Shown: positions 1 through 8,880 of the stretch, one piece after another
Numbering within the stretch: position 1 is the first letter of the stretch
Layout of the letters: each line of letters starts with the position of its first letter
Virus record (IMG/VR): IMGVR_UViG_3300029827_000121
Span: 1 to 64,000 of that record
Length of the DNA stretch: 64,000 nucleotides
From: a virus
Reading direction: 5' to 3' (one strand)
Program-made: the position numbers and the translations under genes
Notes under the pieces: generated by a model
Told to the model about the DNA's origin: nothing
Seen by the model: only the letters and a program-made list of their open reading frames with translations
The model's database searches: none

Positions 1-241
1 CTTTGACATCCTTGATTGTTTTCGTCGGTTTATTGAATTTCAATGAATAAAAAACCTTCAATCCGAAATCCATATGTTTTATATAATAAGACCAATTGCC
101 ATAATATATGTATGTATCGGAAATCTTCGCCGCCCAAAACCCGCGAATTCCTCCGCTCTCCTTTTTCCGGTGAATACCGTCATTCGGACATTTATATCTT
201 TTTTTTGGAATTTTCTTCGCTTTACCTTTAATCGTTATCAT
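1..241 (-). CDS. Hypothetical protein, 3' end beyond the window
   Basis: An open frame starts with ATG at 241 and runs off the left edge without a stop, giving about 80 visible codons. A GGAG-type Shine-Dalgarno lies 5 nt upstream, and the start overlaps the end of the methyltransferase gene by 14 nt, as is usual in this cassette. The visible part is basic at its N-terminus (MITIKGKAKKIPKK) and then rich in Trp and Tyr. I recognise no domain. It is the furthest downstream visible member of the glycan cassette. Confidence 0.6.
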   Translation of the reverse strand, partial: MITIKGKAKKIPKKRYKCPNDGIHRKKESGGIRGFWAAKISDTYIYYGNWSYYIKHMDFGLKVFYSLKFNKPTKTIKDVK

Positions 242-830
242 TCTTCTCCGCCAATATCAAATAAATACCATTATAATCATGTTTCCCCATAAGATGCAAT
301 TTACTTTTAAACCCATGCTCATCAAGCATTTTCTTTATTCTGCTACTTTCCCATTTCGGCAGAGGATCGAATCCGATTTCATCATGCCCATATTTAAGCG
401 GATCTCCGCTTCTCGTACTGATCGCTACTTTATCACACTTATCAAAAATCGCATTAAGCTTGTTAATTTCCTTTTCATTTAAATGGTGAAGCACATAACA
501 GACAAAAAATAAATCGTAATCCAATGCATCAATATCGATATTTTCAAATTTATCTTTTATAAGTGTAACATCCATTTTCCCTTTGAGCGTATGAAGCGAT
601 TGGTTGTAATAATGTTCATCAAACTCAATACCAATATATTTTTTTATATAATGGTATAAAAGAAAAGCATACATTCCCGCGTTCGCTCCAAGTTCAAGAA
701 CTTTCGCGTTTTTAAAAAATTCAATATGTTGTTCTATCATGGGAAACCTCTTTTTTATTTTCTTCCATTTCTGATATATTTTCCCGGTCCATCTGGAAGA
801 TATTTTTTTATACTCTTTTTTGGCTATCAT
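228..830 (-). CDS. Class I SAM-dependent methyltransferase
   Basis: A 200-residue protein with the Rossmann-type SAM-binding motif I (VLELGANAG, about residues 44-52), an acidic end of strand 2 (GIEFDE) and a motif-IV-like segment (LFFVCYVLHHL). This is the usual pattern of a class I methyltransferase. The N-terminal layout, with an R/K-rich lead and then FPMIEQHIEFFKNAKVLELG, matches the first part of the protein at 9204-10331, so the two are paralogues. It abuts the sulfotransferase stop directly. The substrate is unknown; the context suggests a sugar or lipid-linked glycan. Base composition is very AT-rich. Confidence 0.75.
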   Translation of the reverse strand: MIAKKEYKKISSRWTGKIYQKWKKIKKRFPMIEQHIEFFKNAKVLELGANAGMYAFLLYHYIKKYIGIEFDEHYYNQSLHTLKGKMDVTLIKDKFENIDIDALDYDLFFVCYVLHHLNEKEINKLNAIFDKCDKVAISTRSGDPLKYGHDEIGFDPLPKWESSRIKKMLDEHGFKSKLHLMGKHDYNGIYLILAEKNDND

Positions 831-1469
831 TTATATTTTATACTTTGTGTTATAGTCTAATTTTTCCATAACGTATTTAAATTCATTACATATTAAATCC
901 GCTTCTTCTTGCATTATTTCCGTTCTAGTACTTATAAGTCGTATACCTCTATTGTAAATTTTATCCTTTTTTTTTCTATAAAAAGCACAAGATATTTTAT
1001 TTTTAATAGCATATTCCTGCATTTTTTTCATAGCTTCAGTTGATGCAAATTTATATATATCGTCTACTGGTTTTTCAATGTTTATATATGTAGAAATATT
1101 TTCAATTGATTTTTTTAGATTTTCTTCCATATCTTCATATTTTATAATAAAAGGTTTTTTATCAATCCAACTCAATACATGACTATCCCATCTTCCATAT
1201 TTGTTGTTGTAAATAAATTCATTTACATTAACATTTTTTTTATAAAATTGATTATAATATCCTTTAAACGATTTAAATACATTTACCGGATTTCTGACTA
1301 TATAAATAATTTTATCGGCTTTAATTCCCATAGAATGTGTTTTTCTTGCAACTTCTCCATCAATATATGTTTTATTTACATTTTCCAATTTATTACCATA
1401 TATTAATGATGTTACAATAAATCTTACCCACAAATTGCCCGATCTTGGAAAAGAAGCGATTAAAATCAT
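831..1469 (-). CDS. PAPS-dependent sulfotransferase family protein
   Basis: A 212-residue protein opening with the 5'-phosphosulfate-binding loop (SFPRSGNLWVR, residues 6-16). It also has the 3'-phosphate-binding segment (IIYIVRNPVNVFKS) and a typical IIKYEDM strand further on. These are the two PAPS-contact motifs of the sulfotransferase fold. Family knowledge implies transfer of sulfuryl from PAPS to a hydroxyl or amine of a carbohydrate or lipid; the acceptor is not visible. It is shorter than many sulfotransferases (usually 250-300 residues). The start is coupled by ATGA to the upstream methyltransferase. Confidence 0.7.
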   Translation of the reverse strand: MILIASFPRSGNLWVRFIVTSLIYGNKLENVNKTYIDGEVARKTHSMGIKADKIIYIVRNPVNVFKSFKGYYNQFYKKNVNVNEFIYNNKYGRWDSHVLSWIDKKPFIIKYEDMEENLKKSIENISTYINIEKPVDDIYKFASTEAMKKMQEYAIKNKISCAFYRKKKDKIYNRGIRLISTRTEIMQEEADLICNEFKYVMEKLDYNTKYKI

Positions 1470-2113
1470 GTTTTATCCTGACGTTCAATAAAACATAGTC
1501 CCTTGTAAATACTTATCGATTTTATATTTTCTTCCAACCATAATATTTTTTCTTCTATTTTATATTCTTCCGCACGATCTGTTATTTTATACGCCCAATA
1601 ATTCGGCATATCAATTATATCTTTTACAAATTCAATAAAAGTATTTTTTCTCTTATATCCACCACCGAATTTCGGCCAATAAGAAGTATGAATATCTTCT
1701 ACAATATATACACCACCAAAAACAACTCTTTGAAACATACGTAAAAATGTTATTATTTGATCTTCAACCATATGGCTTGCATCATCAATTATTACATCAA
1801 ATTCTACACCTGAATAAATTTTATTTACAACATTAATATCGGTTATATCGCCTACAGTAAATTTAATCCTTTTTTTATCAAATGTTTTTTCCCAATCAAA
1901 TTTATTTTTTATATCAATACCATAAATAGTAGCTATAGGAAAATATTGTGCCCATGCCCGTAATGCACCACCTTTATGTACACCTATTTCAAGAAAATTT
2001 CTAACATCCCATACTTTTGTTTTGAACCAATTTTCATAAATATCCGCATAATGATCATTTTCATTCTTAGCATGCTTCATTGCTTTTTCTTTTTCGAATA
2101 TTTCATCAAGCAT
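1466..2113 (-). CDS. SAM methyltransferase of the macrocin O-methyltransferase type
   Basis: A 215-residue protein. Motif I is FLEIGVHKGGALRAW, followed by IYGIDIKNK at the end of strand 2, a GDITD segment and the family-typical FDVIIDDASHMVEDQI and VYIVEDIHTSYW. The IIDD.SH and VEDIHTSYW signatures are those of demethylmacrocin-type sugar O-methyltransferases. I infer methylation of a sugar hydroxyl on a glycan made by the neighbouring transferases. The start overlaps the upstream GT4 gene by 8 nt. Confidence 0.75.
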   Translation of the reverse strand: MLDEIFEKEKAMKHAKNENDHYADIYENWFKTKVWDVRNFLEIGVHKGGALRAWAQYFPIATIYGIDIKNKFDWEKTFDKKRIKFTVGDITDINVVNKIYSGVEFDVIIDDASHMVEDQIITFLRMFQRVVFGGVYIVEDIHTSYWPKFGGGYKRKNTFIEFVKDIIDMPNYWAYKITDRAEEYKIEEKILWLEENIKSISIYKGLCFIERQDKT

Positions 2114-3029
2114 TCAATACCTCTTCGAACACATTTTTATATTGTTTTGCAATGGTTTTTATATCCAATTTCCAAACCACCTTTTTATCAAAATTATATA
2201 AAACATCCAATAATGCATCTACTACAACGTTTATATTTACTTTTGGCGGATTGTCAGTTTTCAAATATTTATATTTTGGTTCAGGATCAACAAAAACTAT
2301 ACGACTGTTATTTTCAAGTAGTTCTTTTGTGCCGCAACAATTATTACATACCACAGGTAATCCGGCACATAAACCCTCTACCACCGCATTTGGACACCAA
2401 TCGTTATAAGAAAGATTTAACATCGCATCTGAAGAAGATAAATATTTACACAATTTTTTTTCTTTTAAATGTCCAAGGAATTTTATACCTCTTTCCGATA
2501 AATCCTTATTATATCTACCAGCAACCCAAAAATACACATTTTCTCGCTTTCTTGTTTCTCTCGCGACCGCCAAACAATCTTTAAGACGTTTCCATGGCCT
2601 ATCTTTCCAACGCGCAGACATTATAACATGATATCTGCAAATTCTTTTTACATATTCAGAATTATAATCTCTAGGTTCAGCACCGTTAAAAACAACAAAT
2701 TCTTTTTTAGGTTTAACTTTCATAATTTCAGATATCATGTTTTTACAAAATTCGGATTGCCATATAACGGCATCCGATTGTTTTATCGCATTTTTTGTCA
2801 AATTATTTTTCCAAAAAGTATTTTTATTTTTCCATAAATAAACACCATCAACCCTTAAAACTTTTGGTATTTTAACCTTTCCTCGCCAATATCTAATTCC
2901 TAAAGCAATATCGGCCTTTTTCATATTAAAAGAACATTTTACACCGAGGTCTTCAAGATGAGGAATTAATTTGGTTAAAAATTTTCCCTTACCAGAATCT
3001 TTTATTTTATAATTAATATAAAGTTTCAA
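2106..3029 (-). CDS. GT4-family glycosyltransferase, TTG start
   Basis: A GT-B-fold retaining transferase of about 307 residues. The C-terminal half carries the nucleotide-sugar site with the E-x7-E pattern (PNAVVEGLCAGLPVVC then GTKELLE). An FNGAEPRDYN segment and a SARWKDRPWKR strand match the paralogue at 7884-8846. A longer ATG frame begins at 3047. I prefer TTG at 3029 because the resulting N-terminus (KLYINYK..SGKGKF) aligns with the paralogue, a GGAG site sits 8 nt upstream, and TTGA overlaps the radical SAM stop by 4 nt. Sugar donor unknown. Confidence 0.8.
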   Translation of the reverse strand: MKLYINYKIKDSGKGKFLTKLIPHLEDLGVKCSFNMKKADIALGIRYWRGKVKIPKVLRVDGVYLWKNKNTFWKNNLTKNAIKQSDAVIWQSEFCKNMISEIMKVKPKKEFVVFNGAEPRDYNSEYVKRICRYHVIMSARWKDRPWKRLKDCLAVARETRKRENVYFWVAGRYNKDLSERGIKFLGHLKEKKLCKYLSSSDAMLNLSYNDWCPNAVVEGLCAGLPVVCNNCCGTKELLENNSRIVFVDPEPKYKYLKTDNPPKVNINVVVDALLDVLYNFDKKVVWKLDIKTIAKQYKNVFEEVLNA

Positions 3030-3808
3030 AATGCACACTCCAAACAAACACCCTCTCGTTTATAATCCATTATTTTCCTTAATACTCGTTTACGCTTTAT
3101 TATTTGGCTTGCTTCATTTTTTAACAAACTACCAATATAAATAGCATCCGGATAAACACAACATGGTCCGACATATCCTTTACAATTAATATATAAATTA
3201 TCTTTTTTCATATATCGACATGAACCTTTTGTTTTATCTGCAATTTTTCCACTTGGATTTTCAATTGATCGAGGAAAAGGATGCCATGTACGAAATTCCC
3301 GCTTCCATCCTCGCGCTATCCCGTTCCACCATTTTTTACCTTTTTTTGTCTTTACTATTCCTCTCATGATATGTTTCGAATAAGGTGTAACTTTTCGAGC
3401 GTTTTCAAGAAACCAAATTAATTTTTCAAATCTAGCACCTTTTCGTATACGTTCATAATCATTTTTGTTTTCACCGTCACAACTTACCACTAATGAATCA
3501 ATATTACATTCTTTCAACTGTTTAATTGCTTTTTCGTCACATTGTCCACTTGTTGATATTTCAATCATATTTGCCTTATTCCATTGATTTATAATATTAA
3601 CCATTTTAGACAATTGTGGATGAAGTAAAGGTTCACCAAAGTTATATAATCTAAGAATATTAATTTTTATATCTATATTTTTAAGACAATTTATCAATAT
3701 TTCTGGAGTCATGAAATCAACATTTTTTTTTATAGTAGAATTAGGACAACCAATACAACGCAAATAACACCCATCCACTATATCAATACTCAATTTATCG
3801 ATTATCAT
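3026..3808 (-). CDS. Radical SAM protein with SPASM-like C-terminus
   Basis: A 260-residue protein. A CYLRCIGC motif (C-x3-C-x2-C, about residues 14-21) binds the SAM-cleaving [4Fe-4S] cluster, and NFGEPLLHP matches the GGE-type strand. The C-terminal part has further cysteines (GPCCVYP and CLEC) that could ligate an auxiliary cluster, as in SPASM/twitch enzymes. It has a 4-nt ATGA overlap with the second radical-SAM-like gene upstream. Such enzymes modify peptides or sugars, and the context here favours a carbohydrate role, but the reaction is unknown. Confidence 0.75.
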   Translation of the reverse strand: MIIDKLSIDIVDGCYLRCIGCPNSTIKKNVDFMTPEILINCLKNIDIKINILRLYNFGEPLLHPQLSKMVNIINQWNKANMIEISTSGQCDEKAIKQLKECNIDSLVVSCDGENKNDYERIRKGARFEKLIWFLENARKVTPYSKHIMRGIVKTKKGKKWWNGIARGWKREFRTWHPFPRSIENPSGKIADKTKGSCRYMKKDNLYINCKGYVGPCCVYPDAIYIGSLLKNEASQIIKRKRVLRKIMDYKREGVCLECAF

Positions 3809-4521
3809 AATTTTTCTTTATATCTTCCATCCATATAACATGCTCGACACAAATCAAAATATCTATCTCCACTGCTTAATTTTTTATAAGCATCTCTCAT
3901 TTCTTTTTTCAAAAGTATGTTTTCCAGATCTTCTTTAATAACATTGCCGAATATGTGTTTATTATCCCAATCTCGACAACATAAAACCACATCTCCGGTA
4001 CATCGAATAACTACTTCACCCAAAGGAGCATAACATTGAACATTTCTTGGCTTATCCGAACAATTATATTCATTTAATCTGTCGTCAAGATCAACAATTT
4101 TTCTTACTCTATATTTTAATTTAGATGATTTTAATTTACTCAATCTGTCATAATCATGATAACTATATGCGGAAACATATACTTTTTTAACTCCAAACAG
4201 TTCAAGTTCGTTCAATATGGTTTTATCCAACCAATGTCCATTAGTTAATATAAATATACTGGCGTTTTTACATTTATTTTTAGTATAATCAAGTAAATAA
4301 AATAAACGCGGATCTTGCAACGATTCATTATAATTATGAAATGCTATAAATTTACCATAATCATTTTTTCCAAGCCATTTAACAATATTTTTAACTGTTT
4401 TTAATGGTAAAAATATTGGCGGTTTATGTCCGTGCAAAGGACATTTCGTATGAAACAATGCCATGTCACATCGATTTGACAATTCAATCGTTACACGACC
4501 GGTACGATTTAACGCATTCAA
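3805..4521 (-). CDS. Radical-SAM-like protein with unusual cysteine motif
   Basis: A 238-residue protein resembling radical SAM/SPASM proteins in layout. It has an N-terminal strand with CDMALFHTKCPLHG, an internal HNYNESLQDP strand, an LTNG segment, and a C-terminal cysteine set (VLCCRDWD and CRACYM) typical of SPASM clusters. The canonical C-x3-C-x2-C is absent; the motif reads C-x8-C-x2-H. It either uses a non-cysteine ligand or no longer makes SAM radicals. The start appears to be TTG without a clear Shine-Dalgarno. Confidence 0.6.
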   Translation of the reverse strand: MNALNRTGRVTIELSNRCDMALFHTKCPLHGHKPPIFLPLKTVKNIVKWLGKNDYGKFIAFHNYNESLQDPRLFYLLDYTKNKCKNASIFILTNGHWLDKTILNELELFGVKKVYVSAYSYHDYDRLSKLKSSKLKYRVRKIVDLDDRLNEYNCSDKPRNVQCYAPLGEVVIRCTGDVVLCCRDWDNKHIFGNVIKEDLENILLKKEMRDAYKKLSSGDRYFDLCRACYMDGRYKEKL

Positions 4522-4546
4522 ATTGTTTTACCAATCACATACTTGT

Positions 4547-5017
4547 TTATACACATATCGCTAAAACACCACAAAACTCAACTTTTTTAAATGTTGTTTT
4601 CAATACATCACGGTATTCATGCATATCATGAATCGCTACAAAAGGAACTATTTTTCGACATTTTTTTGCCAATTTTATCGCTTCCAATCTTTTAGGACCG
4701 TCTATAATAACGGCAGTATTTGGAGTCAAATATTTTAACTTAAGATTCCCCAATTTAAATCTTATATTTTCAGCATAATTTTTTTTCGGTATTGCCGAAT
4801 ATCGTTTATTCCGTATTTCGAATGAATATATTTTATAATTAGGATAAATCAATGAAAGCCGTTTTGCGGTCACCCCTTTATATGTTCCTGATTCAACAAT
4901 TCTGTTTATTTCAAACTGTTTCATAAAATTACAAAACGCCTCTAATTCATAAGGCGCAATTGATTTATCATGAGGGCAATTGATATAATCATCTGTCAAA
5001 CAATTTAAATTATTCAT
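4547..5017 (-). CDS. Small class I methyltransferase-like protein
   Basis: A 156-residue protein with a degenerate motif I (RIVESGTYKGVTAKRL), a YSFEIRN strand-2 end, a LGNLK segment, and TAVIIDGPK followed by AIHDMHEYRD. The pattern is that of Methyltransf_24-type proteins, which are related to FkbM/CmcI methyltransferases. It is short for the family but the core strands are present. The start is coupled by ATGA to the glycosyltransferase upstream. The substrate is not deducible. Confidence 0.55.
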   Translation of the reverse strand: MNNLNCLTDDYINCPHDKSIAPYELEAFCNFMKQFEINRIVESGTYKGVTAKRLSLIYPNYKIYSFEIRNKRYSAIPKKNYAENIRFKLGNLKLKYLTPNTAVIIDGPKRLEAIKLAKKCRKIVPFVAIHDMHEYRDVLKTTFKKVEFCGVLAICV

Positions 5018-5721
5018 ATCGTTTCACCGATTTTTTCTTTTGCCATTTTAAGATATTTATTAAACTCATTTTCAAAAATACTACTTAATTGCTTTTTATA
5101 TGGATGCCATATAACATCATCTTGTAAAAATTTATTATTATTAAATTTAATTTGCAATGGAACAAGGTTTATTTCTTTTTTATATTTTAAATACGACAAA
5201 TAAAGTTGATGTTGATCTGCATACCAATAATGATGCTTTTTTAATTTATTATATAAACGATGAACTAATTTTTTAGTCGCATCCGAATATCCTAAAACAT
5301 AAACACCATCCTGAAATTTTCTATATTCTTTTTGATGCGGTCGATACAATACTTTTAACGTTGTCGGCTTAATATTTTTCCATATTTCATCAAGATTTGA
5401 ACGAACAATTATATCAGGATCACACCACATAAGAGGTTTGCTATTTTTCGATATTTCTAAATTGAGAAGTTCGCCGCGTATATGGCTTGCCGCAGCACCG
5501 TTTTTTACGGAATGCCATGGGATTATTTTTGCTTTTGAATTTATTTTTTCCAAATTCATGTCCTCAAATCCCAATAAATAAACATGAATTTCCTGTTCAG
5601 AAGAATTAATTGCCATTGACATTAACATTGCCTTTGCATAATCAGCATATGTTAATATTCCAAATTCACTTTTTTTCCTTGATATTGAATTGTTAAATCC
5701 AGTAATTGCAATACCATTCAT
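5014..5721 (-). CDS. GT-A-fold glycosyltransferase
   Basis: About 235 residues. A MWCDPDIIVRSNLDEIW segment supplies a DxD-like metal and nucleotide-sugar site followed by the hydrophobic and acidic stretch seen in GT8-like transferases. A later DQHQLYLSYL resembles their acceptor-side loop. The frame is open to 5745, but the ATG at 5721 has GGAG 5 nt upstream and forms an ATGA overlap with the preceding gene, so I chose it. Donor and acceptor unknown. Confidence 0.6.
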   Translation of the reverse strand: MNGIAITGFNNSISRKKSEFGILTYADYAKAMLMSMAINSSEQEIHVYLLGFEDMNLEKINSKAKIIPWHSVKNGAAASHIRGELLNLEISKNSKPLMWCDPDIIVRSNLDEIWKNIKPTTLKVLYRPHQKEYRKFQDGVYVLGYSDATKKLVHRLYNKLKKHHYWYADQHQLYLSYLKYKKEINLVPLQIKFNNNKFLQDDVIWHPYKKQLSSIFENEFNKYLKMAKEKIGETI

Positions 5722-6281
5722 ATTTTTCTCCATATTCCAATACATGTTTTATATTTTTTCTTGTTTATAGGGTCCGATTTAAAAATATTAAATCGTAAAC
5801 AATATAATTTATTAAAAGCATTTATTATGTTATCTTCAGTATATAAATATTTATGATTTTTGTTTAACTGTTTTTTATTCCTAAGATTTAAATGAAGAAC
5901 AAAATAACCGTTAACGTCAAGATGCGAAATTATTTGTCTTGCAGCAAAAACTAAATTGTCGCAATAATTAATACTGTCAACACATACAATTAAATCAACT
6001 TTTTCTGTATAATTGAATTTCTCAAAAGTTCCTATTACTTTTAAAATATCTTCTGGTAAATCAATATATTCTTTATATAAATCCCATAAAGGATCAATAC
6101 CAATCATTTTTGAAAATTTTATAGCAGAAAATATTCCACCATATGCACCGCATCCGATATCTATAACATTTGATATATTTTTAAATTCAGCAATCCCAAG
6201 TTTTTTAACCATTAATTTGTTGCGCTTAAAAAACCATTTTTTTTTATTTTTGAGCCAATATTTTAACATAAAATTATTCAT
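5718..6281 (-). CDS. Class I SAM-dependent methyltransferase
   Basis: A 187-residue protein. Motif I is VIDIGCGAYGGI, followed by MIGIDP at strand 2, VDLIVCVDSINY at strand 4 and GYFVLHLNLR at strand 5. The N-terminus is strongly basic (KNKKKWFFKRNK). It is the fourth methyltransferase-type gene in the first 6.3 kb. Substrate unknown; the context is glycan synthesis. Codons are very AT-rich. Confidence 0.7.
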   Translation of the reverse strand: MNNFMLKYWLKNKKKWFFKRNKLMVKKLGIAEFKNISNVIDIGCGAYGGIFSAIKFSKMIGIDPLWDLYKEYIDLPEDILKVIGTFEKFNYTEKVDLIVCVDSINYCDNLVFAARQIISHLDVNGYFVLHLNLRNKKQLNKNHKYLYTEDNIINAFNKLYCLRFNIFKSDPINKKKYKTCIGIWRKI

Positions 6282-6312
6282 AATCTATTCTTATTTTATT
6301 TATTTATATATG

Positions 6313-6573
6313 CTATTCAATTAAATATGATTTTGATAATCGTTTTCTTAAACATTTTTCACGTTCTTTACCTTCAACAGTTTCCCACCATTCTTTATCA
6401 TATTCCTTATTATATTCCAAAAGTTTATAAGACATTTTTTTTGCCATACGCTCAATTTCAGCAAGCATTTTACGAACTTTTCTATCATGTTTTGTTTTTC
6501 CTTGATGAAGATCGTTTACTTCACGAAGAACTTCGCATAATGTCCTCATTTTTGTTGCTCTTCGTAACGACAT
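6313..6573 (-). CDS. Small basic helical protein
   Basis: About 86 residues from the ATG at 6573 (MSLRRATKMRTLCEVLREV), which has an AAAGGAT site at the right distance. An upstream in-frame ATG would overlap the GT2 gene by 41 nt and is less likely. The protein is highly charged and predicted helical, with an EIERMAKKMSYKLLEYNKEY segment. I recognise no catalytic domain. Its place among glycosyltransferases suggests an accessory role, but that is only inference. Confidence 0.6.
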   Translation of the reverse strand: MSLRRATKMRTLCEVLREVNDLHQGKTKHDRKVRKMLAEIERMAKKMSYKLLEYNKEYDKEWWETVEGKEREKCLRKRLSKSYLIE

Positions 6574-6583
6574 TTTATATCCT

Positions 6584-7336
6584 TTAAATAGGAAAATTGG
6601 TATTTTCTCTCGTGATTCCCTCACGTTTTAATTGTATGATACGGTCCTTCTGAATTCGTTTCGTCTCTTTATTCCAAACCGAATTGGCTTTTCTCAATTT
6701 ATGCTTTTCATTTGGATGCTTTCGATAAAATGCCATGGGAGCTTTAAGTTTTTTTGCCTTAACTAATTTGAAAGGAGATTCCGGATGTATACCGAGACGA
6801 ATACTCATCTCTTTATCCTCCCCGGAAATAAGCCCTTCATACCAGCCACCATATTTTTCAAAAACGGTTCTGCGATACATCACCGTTTGCGGATTTACTT
6901 CTGACGGATGAATTCGAAATTTTCTTACTCTGTTTATAGCTTGGGAATATTTTATGTCCCCGCGTATTTCCAATGCTTCACCGAATACCACATCAACATT
7001 CTTATGATTATCAAGATACATTTTTTGAGCCAGTATGCTTCCCGGAACACGCATATCATCCGCATCAAGAAAGGTAATATACGTTCCTTCACTCATTCTC
7101 AATCCCGCGTTTCTCGCTATCGATACTCCCCTGTTCGATCCCAATGATATAAATCTTATAATTTTCTCCGGAAAAGCAAAAGGTCGGCTTATTTTATCTA
7201 TCACCATTTTGATATCATCGGTACTGCCATCATCAACAATGATAATTTCCATATCATTGCATTCGTTTACTACCGATAAGAAAGCCTGTAAAAGATACTG
7301 TGCGTAATTATAAACGGGTATTATAACGCTGATCAT
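6584..7336 (-). CDS. GT2-family glycosyltransferase
   Basis: A 250-residue inverting transferase with the classic N-terminal MISVIIPVYNYAQYL, IIIVDDGSTDD (nucleotide site), SIARNAGL and FLDADDM (DxD metal site), then SGEDKEMSIRLG as the ED acceptor and base motif. It is a soluble single-domain enzyme with no membrane segment. It overlaps the ParB-like gene upstream by 4 nt (ATGA). Typical role: adding a sugar to a lipid-linked or protein-linked glycan. Confidence 0.85.
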   Translation of the reverse strand: MISVIIPVYNYAQYLLQAFLSVVNECNDMEIIIVDDGSTDDIKMVIDKISRPFAFPEKIIRFISLGSNRGVSIARNAGLRMSEGTYITFLDADDMRVPGSILAQKMYLDNHKNVDVVFGEALEIRGDIKYSQAINRVRKFRIHPSEVNPQTVMYRRTVFEKYGGWYEGLISGEDKEMSIRLGIHPESPFKLVKAKKLKAPMAFYRKHPNEKHKLRKANSVWNKETKRIQKDRIIQLKREGITRENTNFPI

Positions 7337-7887
7337 AAATATTTGATTACTTTCGTTTCGAATTTTCCGCCTTTATTCGATCCGGGATATTTATCTTCTA
7401 CCCACAAAATCGATACCTTTTTATATCCAAGAGCGTACATTGCCGCGCATCTGCGTCCTCCATGATATATTTCCGGTCCCATTAACCAATCAGCCATATA
7501 ATTAAATCTCGTAGTCCAGAAAGGCGAAATAAGAATCGCTATCGGCTGCTTTCTATTTAATTTTTCATCAAATCCGTGTTTTTTTATACTCATGAGAATA
7601 TTATAACGTGAATCTAAAATATGTTTTTTTATCGCTTTTTCGGTCCATTTGGTCATTCCGCATTTATATCTATGCCGACGATCTTGCGCGAATCTGCAAT
7701 CTTTCAATTTCGACCAATCCCTTCCATATTTTAAAAGCAATTTCGCGCATTCCACTTGCGGACTATGCGGCAAACTCATATCATAATTCCAAATATCCAT
7801 ATTCGTAAACTCGGGAACGAATTGATATTTTAATTTTCTCAAATCAATTTTTTCAAATTTCTTGCTTAAATATTTGATTTCACTCAT
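7333..7887 (-). CDS. ParB/sulfiredoxin-like domain protein
   Basis: A 184-residue protein. The C-terminal half has PIAILISPF and then EIYHGGRRCAAMYALGYKKV, the same arrangement as the ParB N-terminal (ParB/Srx) fold, in which a G-x-R-R box binds nucleotide. No HTH or ParB dimerisation domain follows, so plasmid-type segregation is unlikely. It sits between GT2 and GT4 genes with 4-nt overlaps on both sides. Proteins of this fold include CTPases, kinases and nucleases; the activity here is unknown. Confidence 0.55.
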   Translation of the reverse strand: MSEIKYLSKKFEKIDLRKLKYQFVPEFTNMDIWNYDMSLPHSPQVECAKLLLKYGRDWSKLKDCRFAQDRRHRYKCGMTKWTEKAIKKHILDSRYNILMSIKKHGFDEKLNRKQPIAILISPFWTTRFNYMADWLMGPEIYHGGRRCAAMYALGYKKVSILWVEDKYPGSNKGGKFETKVIKYL

Positions 7888-8846
7888 AATATTTTTTCAA
7901 AATATTTTAAATACTGTTTTGCGATATTTTCAATATGAAGATACTTTGCATTCAATCCGAATAATTCATGAGCATATCTTTTCATCGCAACCGATAACAT
8001 CCATATCAATTCATCCGATTGCGGTGGTTTATCCAGATTAACCGGTTTATATTTGAATTTCGGATCATGCCGCAAAACAGTACAAGCATTATAAATAGTA
8101 TTATCTATTTCCAATAATTCATGCGTTCCCCCCTGATCGGTACAGATAACCGGCAATCCCGCGACAAGGGCTTCCACTACGCTGTTCGGGCATGCATCAA
8201 TCCAAGTAATATGAATCATCGCATTACATGCTTTATAAAATCCCGATAAAACTTCATCGCTTACCGGCCCGGTAAATAATATATTATTATGACCGTTATA
8301 TTTTTTATCAATCCCCAAAGTATCCCCACAAACGATTAAACGATTTTCATCGCTTTCAATTTCAAGAAAAGATTGAATAATCGTTTTAAGCCTTTTCTGT
8401 TTCAGCCATACTCTCGTACTCGCCAGAAAATTGTTTTTGAAATGACTGTCAAACGGTTCAACATCATAATCACGAGGATTGGCACCGTTGAATATTACCA
8501 TTTCCGGCTTATTTGGCTTGCAAATAAGATTATGATATACCTTCTTTGAATATCGCGATTGATAAATCACGGCATCGGCTTTCTTTACTGATTGCGCTTT
8601 CTCGTGATTTATTTTTTTCCAATTCATATTGGTATTAATACAGGCGGGACCGACACGCAATACATGCTTTTTCGCCTTTGATTCATAATTCATTCTTCCA
8701 ATATGAAGCGCGATATCGGCTTTTGCTTTCGAATCTTCAGTTACTTTAATTCCCATTTCACGCCATGAATTAACCAACCGTGCCGCGAATTTACCCTTAC
8801 CGGTTTTTCCTCTTGCGAAATAATTTTTGTTTACATGGATGAGCAT
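7884..8846 (-). CDS. GT4-family glycosyltransferase
   Basis: A 320-residue GT-B transferase paralogous to the product of 2106-3029. Shared features are the N-terminal GKTGKGKFAARL, a YQSRYSKKVYHN segment, FNGANPRDYD, and the donor-site pattern PNSVVEALVAGLPVIC followed by THELLE. First gene of the sub-cassette ending at the left edge; upstream lies a stem-closed intergenic element. Donor sugar unknown. Confidence 0.8.
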   Translation of the reverse strand: MLIHVNKNYFARGKTGKGKFAARLVNSWREMGIKVTEDSKAKADIALHIGRMNYESKAKKHVLRVGPACINTNMNWKKINHEKAQSVKKADAVIYQSRYSKKVYHNLICKPNKPEMVIFNGANPRDYDVEPFDSHFKNNFLASTRVWLKQKRLKTIIQSFLEIESDENRLIVCGDTLGIDKKYNGHNNILFTGPVSDEVLSGFYKACNAMIHITWIDACPNSVVEALVAGLPVICTDQGGTHELLEIDNTIYNACTVLRHDPKFKYKPVNLDKPPQSDELIWMLSVAMKRYAHELFGLNAKYLHIENIAKQYLKYFEKIL

Positions 8847-8880
8847 TTTATTTCCAAATTCATATTATTTATCATAAAAT

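Noticed and set aside
43-1406. Plus-strand frames opposite the glycan genes
   Set aside because: They are AT-rich shadows without ribosome sites; the minus-strand frames have domain motifs and coupled starts.
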